The notes: generated from the letters alone by a model not told the origin. A stretch of 64,000 bases of DNA from Prosapia bicincta (GCA_036971475.1 JBAIZL010000005.1:57739931-57803930), one strand, 5' to 3'; shown: positions 10,601 to 24,580, counted from the first letter of the stretch. A program made the numbers and translations.

Positions 10601-11565
10601 ATATTCTTCAGTCTTTTGTCAGTGTCTTCAGCGAAGGCAGTCCAATTTGCCTTTTTGAAGTTCCACCTCGTAAGTCTTTTCCTGGGCTGGACGTTTTCCT
10701 TTGGTCTTGTTTTTAGTAGAACAATTTTGTGTCCACACCCGGAGGGGTCCTCCAGCAGTTGGTGTTGGCAGCGGTCGGCGATACTTGCATGCGGCAAGAT
10801 CAGGTCCGGTTTGCCGAGGCGGCCAGTAAAGGAAAGAAAGGTATGATCGGTCGTCAGGAGAGTGAGCGGCACGCTGTCGATGAAATCTTCCATGGCTCTT
10901 CCCACCGTTGTTGTTCGCGAGCACCCCCATCTGACAGAAGGTGCGTTGAAATCGCCAATAATAATTGTATTGTTGTCGATCGTCTGATTAAGTCTATGGT
11001 CATTAAAAACGTTGTTCGGTGGGTTGTAGGCTCCTACAACTCAGAAATGATTGTTGTCAATCCAGCAATCAACTTGTATTGCTTCCATTTTGTCGTCTTC
11101 GTCCATTTCATGTATGATTTTGAACTTAGATGGTAGGTCTTTCATAATCCCAACAATCATTCCCGATGCCACTTGTCTGCTTCTTTGCAATGTATGAATC
11201 GTGTAGTTGTCAACCTGGTAAAATTGAGTTGTGTCGGTGGCGGCTCCTGCTTCAGCCACTATAAAAAGGTCAATCTGATATTCATGCAAAATAGTCTTCA
11301 GCTCGCTGAATTTTGTGAGACTCAGTCCGCCTGCGTTCCAAAATATAATATTAAAACTACGCGATTTATGCCTGATAGAGGCGTCGTTATGCTGGCCCCG
11401 AAAAGGGCCGATTCGTCTTCTTCTTCTTTTAGTTTGTGGCACGGTTATAGACGAAGAGCTGTAGTTCATTTAGCATTACCCAGGGTACACCGCGTGGAGG
11501 CGAACTACTTTGTACCCCAAATACTTTTTCTGGAGACTTTAAAGTTGTCAAAAATGTGCTAGTAT
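7681..11565 (-). mobile_element. Non-LTR retrotransposon (LINE), 5'-truncated, nearly intact ORF2
   Basis: The minus-strand element has endonuclease, reverse transcriptase, RNase H and a CCHC knuckle in that order, the layout of I-superfamily and related insect LINEs. The 3' end is unusual: the stop codon at 7708-7710 runs straight into a TAAG/AAGTAAG simple-repeat tail (7681-7707), leaving no 3' UTR. At the 5' side about 30 codons of a different frame (about 11475-11565) stay open and overlap the ORF2 start, as the end of an ORF1 would; upstream of that the element is missing. It lies antisense to the apterous exon. I cannot assign the clade by eye. Confidence 0.93.
7708..11469 (-). pseudogene. 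LINE ORF2: endonuclease, reverse transcriptase, RNase H, with one in-frame stop
   Basis: The frame runs 1,253 codons from ATG at 11467-11469 and is broken only by TGA at codon 143 (11041-11043). Endonuclease: FWNAGGL (Asn about 45), VAEAG (Glu 73) and IIIGDFN (Asp 173). The usual Ser-Asp-His near the domain end reads Cys-Gly-His (His about 247), so a catalytic Asp may be missing. Reverse transcriptase: FIDFRGAYD (Asp 613), GLPQGAVSS and CYADDV (YADD 704-707). RNase H: YTDGS (Asp 1000), EGEV (Glu 1033), LSDSTSA (Asp 1058) and GNEKADSLA (Asp 1111), all four acidic residues present. C-terminal CPLC...H...C knuckle at 1202-1218. The stop cuts the protein inside the endonuclease, so the copy is probably dead, though young. 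Confidence 0.93.
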
Positions 11566-11569
11566 ACTC

Positions 11570-12435
11570 AATATTAGAGTTGAAATACCTTTTTTAGAAT
11601 TTATAGAAGTGCTAGGAATGTTTTGAAAATTATAGTTACCAGTGGTTTAAAAAATATTTTACCGCATGTAAAATATTTTCAAACATTCGTTACCTAAAAT
11701 TAGGTGATTATTTATGCATTGTTCTTTGTTTTATCTTTTGGTTTCTATATCATGCATATTATGTTGGATAATTCATTCTCCTTGCTCTTGAGTGTATTCC
11801 TATATAGTATTGTATGTTCCAAAGCTTAGAGGGAATGTTAAGTCTTCGATTAACAAGTTTTTGTTAATCAGTCTGTACTTATAAATTGTTTAACGAATAA
11901 TTATTTCCGGTGCTTTTTGCAGTGTCAGAAACCTAAGCGGGAGTAAAAAAACACCATAGGAAACTCGATATAATGACTTTATGTAGAAGTGCATCTAACC
12001 AAAGGATGAGGTTGAATGATTGCAACAGGACTCTGTAAAGTAAAAGAATTATGAGTATTCAATGATCGAATAGATTTACTGAATTATTACAGAAAGTTTG
12101 AAAAACCAGGAATGAAGTCATTAAAAAATCAAAACCCAAGTACTTGAAAAGAAATAAGTTTCAAGTGGACACTAAGGGTAATTGGAGAAAACCCATTGAG
12201 AAACAGATGAGAAAAAATGAAGTAAAGAGGTTTAAATTATATTCGGTTGGAAACTAAATAAATTATTTATTTATTAAATAAAGCACTCATAAATATAACA
12301 TACATCTTGAAATACCAACTTGAAACCAATAATTTACCTTCCCTCTGCGTTTTAATGATAAACACACATAAGTTATAATTTTAATTTAGTTATAAATTAA
12401 AACAACTTAGCTTAGTTATAACAACTTAACTTATA
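11570..12435. other. AT-rich stretch between LINE and satellite
   Basis: No feature recognised. ATTAAAAC-type words appear towards the right as the satellite is approached. Confidence 0.5.
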
Positions 12436-13635
12436 TATTAAAACATACAATATTTAAAACTACATATATGTCAATACAAACTACACATTAAAACAAACTT
12501 AATTTTAAAACTACATATATGTCGATACAAACTACACATTAAAACAAACTTAATTTTAAAACTACATATATGTCGATACAAACTACACATTAAAACAAAC
12601 TTAATTTTAAAACTACATATATGTCAATACAAACTACACATTAAAACAAACTTAATTTTAAAACTACATATATGTCGATACAAACTACACATTAAAACAA
12701 ACTTAATTTTAAAACTACATATATGTCAATACAAACTACACATTAAAACAAACTTAATTTTAAAACTACATATATGTCGATACAAACTACACATTAAAAG
12801 AAACTTAATTTTAAAACTACCTATATGTCAATACAAACTACACATTAAAACAAACTTAATTTTAAAACTACATATATGTCGATACAAACTACACATTAAA
12901 ACAAACTTAATTTTAAAACTACCTATATGTCAATACAAACTACACATTAAAACAAACTTAATTTTAAAACTACATATATGTCAATACAAACTACACATTA
13001 AAACAAACTTAATTTTAAAACTACATATATGTCAATACAAACTACACATTAAAACAAACTTAATTTTAAAACTATATATATGTCAATACAAACTACACAT
13101 TAAAACAAACTTAATTTTAAAACTACATATATGTCAATACAAACTACACATTAAAACAAACTTAATTTTAAAACTACCTATATGTCAATACAAACTACAC
13201 ATTAAAACAAACTTAATTTTAAAACTACATATATGTCGATACAAACTACACATTAAAACAAACTTAATTTTAAAACTACATATATGTCAATACAAACTAC
13301 ACATTAAAACAAACTTAATTTTAAAACTACCTATATGTCAATACAAACTACACATTAAAACAAACTTAATTTTAAAACTACATATATGTCGATACAAACT
13401 ACACATTAAAACAAACTTAATTTTAAAACTACATATATGTAAATACAAACTACACATTAAAACAAACTTAATTTTAAAACTACCTATATGTCAATACAAA
13501 CTACACATTAAAACAAACTTAATTTTAAAACTACATATATGTCGATACAAACTACACATTAAAACAAACTTAATTTTAAAACTACCTATATGTCAATACA
13601 AACTACACATTAAAACAAACTATATTTTAAAACAA
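12436..13635. repeat. 51-bp tandem satellite, about 23 copies
   Basis: The unit includes ACATATATGTCRATACAAAC followed by TACACATTAAAACAAACTTA; spacing between identical words is exactly 51 bp. Units differ at two positions (CAT/CCT and CGAT/CAAT) and fall into types. From unit 15 on, the types repeat roughly in threes, a 153-bp higher-order pattern. Short chance ORFs are absent because most frames contain stops. Confidence 0.97.
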
Positions 13636-14657
13636 TCTGTATGTTGATACAAACTATACCTAAAAGAAAAAAATTATACAAAAAAAAACTAGGTTATATA
13701 TTAAAAACAACAAGATTTTACAAAAAATTATATATTAAAACCAACTAGACCTATATATTAAAGCAACCAATATGATAATACAATCTTTAAATTAAAACAA
13801 ATTTTTCATTAAACTAACTATATATTAAAACCAACTATATTTTACAACAAATTATATATTAAAACAAACTACATTTTAAAACAATCTATATGGTAAAACA
13901 AACTACACAAACATATTGCGTAATTTTACAGTTAATGTACAAATCATACTTTAAAACACTGTTTATTGAAACTATCTACATGTTATATTAAAATAAACTA
14001 AATTTTAAAATAACCTATATATTAAAACAAATAATGTATTGAAAAAACTCTATATTAAAACAAAGTATATTTGAAAAGCTAACCTAGGTTAATACAAACT
14101 AGAAATTAAAACTATCTATAGCCTTTATTAAAACAAACTTTAAATTTAACTATATATCCTACTAAAACAAATTATCGCCTACATTAAAACGAAGAATATT
14201 ATGAAACAAACTAAACATTAAAACCAACAATATAGTGTATTAAAACACATTATATTCTAAATAAACCTATATCCCTGTATTAAAAGAAACTGTATTTTAA
14301 AACAGCCTATGTATTAAAACAGACTGTAAATTAAAACAAACTATAAGGCTATATTAAACCAAACTATAAATTAAAACAAAACTATATAATAAAACAAACT
14401 AGCTTACAATGAAACGAAAAATATAATAAAACAAACTATAAATTAAAAAGAACTATAGTCTAATAAAACAAACTTTAAGTTAAACTATATAGCCTACTAA
14501 AACAAATTATAGCCTACAATAAAATGAAGAATATTATAAAACAAAATATAGGCTACATTAAAACCAACAATAGAGTGTATTAAAACACATATATTCTAAA
14601 TAAAGTCTATATATTAAAACAAACTCTATTTCAAAACAGCCTATATTAAAACAGACT
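13636..14657. repeat. Degenerate ATTAAAACAAACT-rich zone
   Basis: Irregularly spaced variants of TTAAAACAAACT with TATA-rich spacers link the 51-bp array to the 45-bp array. It looks like a decayed and reshuffled older part of the same satellite. Confidence 0.8.
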
Positions 14658-14937
14658 GTAAATTAAAACGAACTATAGGCCTATAGCCTTCTACATCAAA
14701 CTATAAATTAAAACGAACTATAGGCCTATAGCCTACTACATCAAACTATAAATTAAAACGAACTGTAGGCCTATAGCCTACTACATCAAACTATAAATTA
14801 AAACGAACTATAGGCCTATAGCCTACTACATCAAACTATAAATTAAAACGAACTATAGGCCTATAGCCTACTACATCAAACTATAAATTAAAACGAACTA
14901 TAGGCCTATAGCCTACTACATCAAACTATAAATTAAA
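14658..14937. repeat. 45-bp tandem array, six copies
   Basis: TAGGCCTATAGCCTACTACA followed by TCAAACTATAAATTAAAACG; the GGCCTATAG word recurs at 14678, 14723, 14768, 14813, 14858 and 14903. It keeps the ATTAAAACRAACTA core seen in the 51-bp units, so both arrays probably arose from one ancestral repeat. Confidence 0.95.
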
Positions 14938-15438
14938 ACAAAACTATAAACTAAAACAAACTATAGGCTACACAAACTATAGATTATAACGAACTATTGA
15001 TTAGAACAAAGTATAGTCTATAGGTATAGTTTATATTTTCTATAGCTACACTCACTGATGAGAACAGCTTTGTTATGAGTACGGGTTAAACGCATAAATG
15101 ACTGATTGTGAGTTGTATTCGGCAGGTTAGTTATCTCGAAAGTTGTTCAGTTGTTCATAAACTTGATCTCATAGTTTTTGCATGGCTCAAATATAAGCCT
15201 ATGTATCATTCAGCAGTCCTATTGTGTTTATTGGAAAGTAATGAACAGCCTCTGCTACACGAATTGGACGCCACCGCGTCTCGCACCTCGTAGCAGATAC
15301 TTGCATGTACGCTTTGGATCACTACTAAATACTGTATCCAGTCGAACAAGTTGAAGTCAACTTGCTGTGGCGTCGTATGGGCTCTACACGTCTGGGAAAC
15401 AAGTCTGTCACTTCAGCGAACCAGCCGTAGACCTAAAA

Positions 15439-15440
<2 letters not shown>
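14938..15440. other. End of satellite zone and unique flank
   Basis: Satellite words fade out by about 15030. At 15053 CTCACTGATGAGAACAG resembles a hammerhead core, but the GAAA is TAAA and no stem I forms. GC-richer unique sequence lies at about 15230-15430. No gene seen. Confidence 0.4.
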
Positions 15441-15480
<40 letters not shown>

Positions 15481-15512
15481 TGTGTGAGAGAGTGAGTGAG
15501 TGAGAGAGAGAG
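15441..15512. repeat. (GA)n/(GT)n microsatellite
   Basis: About 19 GA units, then mixed GTGTGTGA and GAGTGAGT. Confidence 0.95.
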
Positions 15513-16311
15513 TAATTATGCGGTTCACTTGCGTTTTAATCTGCATCAAATGATATAGAAAATGAAATTATTAACGGATAAAGCAACGGCTCTAAGTGGC
15601 AGATAGCTGTTTATTATTGGTGTCCTGAATATAAACGAAAATATATTAAAAAAATATTTGACTTTGGTGTCGTTTTTAGCTTAAGTGGAATTTAGCAAAT
15701 TTATGTAATTTGAATTTTTAATTCACCTTTTACAGTGGAATTTGTGAAGTAGGTAGTTTCTTTATACGGACACTCGCGTGTATGCTGTTAAATTATCTTA
15801 AATTTTACACTTGTGGTGACGGTAATTAAGGTTAGACACGGACTTTTCGATCATTTAAAAAAAAAACTATTTTTAATTACCCACAGATACTTTCACTTCT
15901 GTACTTCGAATCTTACTGGAGCGTTTTTAAGAAAGGACCATATATAAGTCCTCAATCTTGACCGTTAGTTTGCTTCTATTGTCTGTAGCACGTCTTTCCT
16001 AGTCCATAACCTGTAAGAGGCAAAGACTATACTTTGTGTGTTTCCCAAAATCCATGTACCTTCAGTTTGCCAGCCGATCGACAAGCCCTTATAATCCCTT
16101 CCCAACAGATTTTAAAAAAATATACCTAATTAAAATTTTCGTACAGGTGTAATATTTCTAAAACGTTGAACATTAAAATTATGATGAAAAATAACGATTT
16201 TCTTATGTACGGACAAACATATCGAAGGAATATTGCTATGTAGTTTTTAATTCATATTTGTAATTTTTATTTATTTTGATTAGGACTACTGTTCAATTTT
16301 TTTTGTTTTTT
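15513..16311. other. AT-rich stretch, no feature seen
   Basis: No coding or repeat structure recognised. Confidence 0.5.
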
Positions 16312-16356
16312 TTTTAAATAAATAAAACCTCTAAACCACAAATTACTTTTATTTAA

Positions 16357-16399
16357 ACCTTATGTACATTTCAATTGCACAGCTATCATCTTCAGAGGT
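16357..16399 (-). ncRNA. Hammerhead-ribozyme-like motif, left arm of FB2
   Basis: On the minus strand: ACCT (16399-16396) pairs with AGGT (16360-16357); core CTGAAGA 16395-16389; one unpaired T; stem II GATAGC with GCAATT (one mismatch); GAAA 16372-16369; stem III ATGTACAT; A at 16361 as UH base. The conserved core bases are all present. Confidence 0.5.
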
Positions 16400-16449
16400 A
16401 TTTAAAAAATACAACTAACAAATACAGGAGTTGGTTGTATTTTTTAAAT

Positions 16450-16492
16450 ACCTCTGAAGATGATTGCTGTGCAATTGAAATGTACATAAGGT
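16450..16492 (+). ncRNA. Hammerhead-ribozyme-like motif, right arm of FB2
   Basis: ACCT 16450-16453 pairs with AGGT 16489-16492. Core CTGAAGA 16454-16460, one unpaired T461, stem II GATTGC 16462-16467 with GCAATT 16471-16476 (6 bp, one G-T, TGT loop), GAAA 16477-16480, stem III ATGTACAT 16480-16487, A16488 as UH base. An AATAAA lies just downstream. Divergently oriented to the left-arm unit. Confidence 0.55.
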
Positions 16493-16538
16493 TTAAATAA
16501 AAGTTACTTGTGGTTTATCGGTTTTATTTATTTAAAAA

Positions 16539-18452
16539 TAAACATTACGCCACAGTTGCTTCATATAGTTACTACTGTTCAAATTTATTACTGGGGCTTA
16601 TTTGTCCGTGTTTTAAATAACAAAATTTTCGCGCAAAAATTGAGTTGAATAAATTTTGTAGATCAAGATCATAAAGATTATGCACATTGTCTAACACAAG
16701 ATAATAAAATTTAAAAGACGCATGTAAAACAGTTTTTACGTTTTATAATTTATTAAATGTCCGCTTCTATATATAAACTTTATTGCCAGCGTTTATATTT
16801 TAATAATAAAATCTCTATGTTGGATGACGTTTATTGCCAGCCGGGGGTTAAGTGAATTAAAGCCTTGCTGTGGGACCACTTCATCGCATCCAGGATTCCC
16901 TTTGTCTTAATGCCACACTTGCGTTGCGGGACAGTAGCGTCAGTAAACAAATAAAGTCATCAAGTGAAACATTCTCGTCAAGGAAGGAAGAGAGTCGCCT
17001 CGTAAACACACCCGAATGCTGACATTTCGTGTGGTAGCGGAGGACTCCCGGGGCGCGCTGGTGTCAAGGAATTTCGACAACATGCCCCGGCCGACCTCTG
17101 ACAAATTGTGACTGCCCTACGTGCCTTGAGTAACACGTAAAACACCGAGAGTTACGGCGACCCACGCCCAGCCCTGAAAGCTGATATCTTCAAATGTTAC
17201 TTAGATTACCTTTTTATCGCGGTTCTGGCCTTCTTATGCTTTAAAAGTGTCTCCTTTATTTAAGAAACGTATAATGTTTGAAAAAAATATTTTTTACTCT
17301 GCTCCCCCTTGAGAAAACGTCATCAATCACAAACGCATTTCACTTTCTTCAAATTCTGTCGATATTTTCTTACCTTTTCGCAGTTTTTAGTTCTCCAAGG
17401 ATCAAAAGTGCATAAATATGTTTCATGTGTAGTATTAGGTTTCTTTAAGACGAAAACAATAGTTACGAAAAAATAAAATAACAATGTTGTGAAAAAATGG
17501 CAAATCAGAATTAGTAAGAATTTAGGAGCTGACCTAGCATATGAGGGATGGCACAGTAGATCCACTCTACAGAATTATAGAGGCATTGGCCCCGTCCCAT
17601 CGCATTGCTTCCGTGGGGAAACGTGATCATTTAGTTTATTTCATACTTTTTCACCTTTTCGAATTATTCTCAATATTTTCATAACTTTTCAACCCTTTCA
17701 GTGGTCTAAGGATCAAATGTGCACAAATATGTTGTTCGTTCAAGTCAAGGTATTATCATCACTTGTTAAAAAAATAAGAATCAGTAAGAATTTAGGAACG
17801 AACATGAAGGAGGATTCAGGACTCGCAGGTCTAGCGTATGAAGGATGGTTTCAGGTAGATTTTCTCTCTACCGGATCCTATGAATATTTGCACCGTTGCA
17901 TTCCATACTAGCCGAAGATAGGGTTGATGCAGTTAGATAAGATTTAACAAGTGGAAAAGCTTTCCAAATGGGGAATAAAATAATGTAAATTTGTTGTCTA
18001 CAGAAAGTACCCAAGAGCTCCACGATACTTCAACTTAACTCTTAATGTTCCTCCTTCACATAAATTACATCACTTGCTTGACACTAATCTTGGAGGCTTT
18101 GCTTTTAGTTATTCACTCGCTCACCAGATAGCGGGTAGCAGGTCTTCTTTAGGTAAGCAACCGGCCTATAGGATCCCTTAATTATCCCCTTCTCCACTAC
18201 CAGGGGACCATTATCTCCTTTGCTTAGTACTTCATTCCATATAACATTTTTACAGATTCTCTTTCAGGTGTAACTGGCATCCCTTTATATACTCGCAGCT
18301 CAGATGAGTACACACACTTGAGTAAGCTACCCTACACATTGGGATAACAAACCCTAGCACTACATAAATTCACAATCCTTTCACGTTATTATAGGCAATA
18401 GCAGTCATGCTGCCTGAGCGACTTGAAAACCAAAAAATGTGTCCTTAGCATC
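16539..18452. other. Unique stretch with GC-rich island at 16830-17190
   Basis: The island is clearly GC-richer than the surroundings (for example GGGGCGCGCTGGTGTC near 17050) and lacks repeats and open frames of note. It is a candidate conserved noncoding or regulatory element of the host intron. 17290-17900 holds two related-looking segments, TTTCACTTTCTTCAAATTCT near 17338 and CACCTTTTCGAATTATTCTC near 17651, each followed by AAGGATCAAA..GTGCA(C/T)AAATATG: a diverged ~310-bp duplication. Confidence 0.4.
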
Positions 18453-18460
18453 CGCTAGTA
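18453..18460. repeat. Left target-site duplication of hAT-2
   Basis: CGCTAGTA; the right copy at 19184-19191 is CTCTAGTA (7 of 8 identical). Confidence 0.8.
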
Positions 18461-19183
18461 CGGGGATGACCAACTAGCGGCCCGCGTCAGGCATGACTTT
18501 CGTGCGGCCCCAGACGAATGCTAAAAAACATTAGATTATTGATTTATTGAAAAGTAAAATATAAAAGTATAGAATGGTATAGGATATAGGTTGAACACGA
18601 CTCTTATCCTCAGTGAGAGCTCTGTGTCTTGCACAGAAACTTTTACTGCATTTTGGAGTCAAATGCTTGACAAGAAATTTCCCAAACTTCTTAGTAGGAA
18701 AATACTGACTGTTTGGAAGCACATACTTCTGTTAGTGCACCTTTTCAACAACGAAATTTATATAATCAACTCACGGCAACACGCTCACAAACAACTATCT
18801 TCGAGTTCTGCTAAAGGTTGCCACCACTTCAATTCAGATAGAATTTTATGAGCGATTGTACTCGTCCATAGGGTTCTCAGATTAGCGAAGTAGCTACATT
18901 CTTACGGATGATTTTAAATTTGAATAAACTAAAATACTATGTAATATTGTGCTCCGATTTAATATTCTATTTATTTTGATTTTGTGTGCATTGAGCTTCA
19001 TATTAAATGTAGCCTACATGAAAACATTTTACCTTACATGGATTCATATTTAAATATAAGATACATACTATACTACATACGTATTGTCTACATTTGGCCT
19101 ATTGATGAATGTAGTTGGGCCGCCCTCTTCTTCACTGAAAATACTGGAGTGGCCCTTTATGGTTAAGAAGTTGGTCATCCCTG
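18461..19183 (+). mobile_element. hAT-2: decayed, internally deleted hAT transposon
   Basis: Left end CGGGGATGACCAACT; right end complemented CAGGGATGACCAACT (14 of 15 matching), with near-perfect 8-bp duplications. CGGCCCGC follows the left end as in hAT-1. The 723-bp interior retains only C-terminal transposase coding, in two frames with stops. It is therefore a nonautonomous relic related to hAT-1 but with distinct ends. Confidence 0.9.
18600..18910 (+). pseudogene. hAT transposase C-terminal fragment, frameshifted
   Basis: One frame gives FWSQMLDKKFPKLLSRKILT (about 18651-18710). A 1-nt shift continues it as FGSTYFC, stop, CTFSTTKF and then LTNNYLRVLLKVATTSIQ (about 18710-18830). F-G-S-T-Y-x-C-E-x-x-F-S and L-x-x-x-x-L-R-x-L-L-x-V-A-T-T are the hAT dimerisation signature; the Glu is now a stop. 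Not functional. Confidence 0.82.
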
Positions 19184-19191
19184 CTCTAGTA
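19184..19191. repeat. Right target-site duplication of hAT-2
   Basis: CTCTAGTA, one mismatch to 18453-18460. Confidence 0.8.
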
Positions 19192-19496
19192 CATGCATGC
19201 GGTGTAGGGCAGGAGGCACAAAAAAAAAGGAACCGAACTGAACAGTTGCTGCGGAACTGTTTAGGAAAGGAAACGTGTGTAACTGTACAGCCATAAAAGA
19301 GTTTTACCGTAATAAAATATATGAGACGTGACTATCGTTCAATTTCTGTCGCCTGATAAAAAGGGAATGGAAAATACGTGTAAAGTTACGGTAGTGTGTT
19401 TCCATGGATCTTATAAAATGGGCCTAATTTTCTGCATATTAAATAAACAATCTTCAACTGTTGAAATACCCAAACTTTATAAATACCTTTTTTGTT

Positions 19497-22175
<2,679 letters not shown>

Positions 22176-22511
22176 GTGATTTTAAATTTAGGAACATTTT
22201 CTAGACCAATCTGTGAACATCAGTTACAATAATAAACAGGCCAAGTATTATGGTGGCTTACATTTCCATATTTACACAAAACACGTCCAAAGTAACTAGG
22301 TATGTGAGGTATCAGAGGACGTAATATAGGCCTACACTAGAAGGTTAAAATATGGCACAGATAACCGATAAGCATTCTAGATTATATCTTCCTGTACACA
22401 ATATCGTAATCAGCTAATAGAATAGAGGTATGTACTTAATCATGTGTGAATTTACGTAATTCAGCTGTGACATTCTATTAATAGTAATAATATTTTACGG
22501 TGAAAGTATGA

Positions 22512-22701
<190 letters not shown>

Positions 22702-22965
22702 ACCTAGATGTTAGAGGCTACCGCTATGAGCTTTGAGTAAGTAGTATTTCATTCGTCAGTTTGCAAGTATAGCATGAGTAGGCCTACAAGTGCATGATTA
22801 TTACGGCGCACCTAATAGTGGCTTCTTCGCTAACATACGGCAAGATCTTGACATAGTGACAAATAATTAGGGTTATACAGGTTGTGAATTTCCAATTTCT
22901 TAGTAAACCATGGTCAACTGAGATGTCACATTTTACCAATGTAAGTACAGTATTATCATTTATTA

Positions 22966-23022
22966 TTGTGTGTGTTGTGTGTGTGTGTGTGTGTGCGCGT
23001 GTGCGCGCGCGCGTGCGTGTGG
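22966..23022. repeat. (GT)n/(GC)n microsatellite
   Basis: GTGTGTGTTGTGTG then GCGCGTGTGCGCGCGCGCGT; the GC-rich alternating part could adopt Z-DNA. Confidence 0.9.
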
Positions 23023-23691
23023 CTATAGACAGTATAAGTATAGCACAGCCCAGGGGCACATAATCGTATAGGATACCAAACTGATTGTTCAGTGATATTT
23101 TTAGCTAAGTTATTTGCAATGCAAAAGAATATGTGTCATTTGATTAAACCTAATGTATTCAAATAAAAAATTCTTTTTTGAGGTTAGTAAAAAAAAAGTC
23201 ACCAATAGTTGGTTATGTCCCGGGGACTAAATTAGTTCATTGGATATAAACTGCTTATAAAGACTGCTTGAAGAGAAAGAGAGAAGAGGGAGATTAAAGA
23301 GTAAGAGCGAGACAGAATTGTGGAATAGAGAGTATTTAAAGAGTGGAAATAAATTTGTTTGAACTATTATTTTTACTGTTATATTCCTGTTATTTGCTCG
23401 AATGACATTTTATTTAATTGTAGGATTTCTGATTAACTTTTAAAGATTCTTCATTGAAGTTGGTAGAAGTTGTATAGGGGCGAGTGTATTTTAAATAGTA
23501 TCAAATCATTATAAACAATTTTTCTTCATAGATTTTGTCGTTCATGATGATCGCTGAAACTTCAAGTTATTTTTAATATGCGTTACTTCGTTTGTCTTAC
23601 ATTTTCTTCAAACATGGCTTTTTTTAACTATTAAGAAAATAAAAAAAATATTTTCTTTATAATTTTATATTAAATTTTTATGATGTATATA

Positions 23692-23694
<3 letters not shown>

Positions 23695-23754
<60 letters not shown>
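23695..23754. repeat. (AT)n microsatellite
   Basis: About 30 AT units. Confidence 0.96.
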
Positions 23755-23757
<3 letters not shown>

Positions 23758-23929
23758 GTTTAGGCAGTTTATTTTTATAATTAGCTCCTAATTCAATTTA
23801 TTTTTATTTCTAACACAATGTGCTTGTTTCTTTTCTACAATTCTTTTATTACCTCATTTCTTTTTATTATTTACTGGTAATTATTTTTAAAATGTTATTT
23901 TAAACAGCCTATTTTCATTTATAGTCTCA

Positions 23930-24420
23930 GACATTGACTATAATAAGCTTATTTGGTTTTTCACCATGGAGTGATTATTTTGTACCCAGACAAAATTCAC
24001 ACTTTTCTACAACACAACTTTTCACACGCTCTGACGGTAAGAAAGCCAGCGAATGGTTTTCGCAAGTAGCAATAATTCTGTACAGAGGCCGAGAATGCTG
24101 TTTCGCTGCCCTCAGTACACAATGCGGTCTACCTGGCCTGACCCTAGCCGCCTGCTATCATGTGTTTATATGCCGTGAACTATTATAATTGTTGTGTTGA
24201 CCCATAAAACTGTTGCATGCAACGGACCAAAACATCCCCTGCGCGGTAATTATTTATTCCTTTAGTAGCAGGCCGCCGACGGAGTAAAGGTGCTAAACTA
24301 CATCCTATCAATAAACCCCGCTGGGAACCCCGCTGCGTCCTGCTTAAACTATTCAACCATAATCCTATCATCGGCCGATCTGCTTTTTTCTTATCGGTTG
24401 TTAAACTCTCTATAGAACAT
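23930..24420. promoter_or_regulatory. Candidate intronic regulatory island
   Basis: This island stands out for balanced base composition and lack of repeats. It contains homeodomain-type GGTAATTATTTATT (about 24245), CCATAAAACTGTT (about 24200, a complementary TTTATGG Hox/AbdB-like word), CAATAAAC and TTATCGGTTG. Such clusters are common in developmental enhancers, and large introns of LIM-homeobox genes often hold them. No conservation data were available, so this is only a nomination. Confidence 0.3.
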
Positions 24421-24580
24421 TTTTACAGCTGAGAAAATTGTGCGCATGCGTATCAAAGAACTGTTGTAAACTTTACGCATAGGCTAGGCCAACGTGTTGT
24501 GAGAGCCGACGAAATACAATGGGGCAGGAAAACAAAAAAAGTATAAACCTTATTTATAAATGTTTGTTGAATTTATACAA

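Larger units (their letters stand above)
16312..16538. repeat. Foldback element FB2
   Basis: Arms TTAAATAAATAAAACC...AAACCTTATGTACATTTC on the left and their complement on the right enclose a short centre near 16420-16430. The terminal stretch, the AAACCACAAxTAACTTTTATTT segment and the ribozyme-like cores match across the arms. No transposase is present. It shares the TGTACATAAGG segment with FB1, placing both in one family. Confidence 0.88.

Noticed and set aside
8187..10846. Several plus-strand frames of 90-170 codons
   Set aside because: They are antisense shadows of the LINE ORF2; no independent motif is visible in them.
15053..15105. CTCACTGATGAG hammerhead-like core at the satellite edge
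   Set aside because: GAAA is replaced by TAAA, stem II is far from the core, and no stem I forms.
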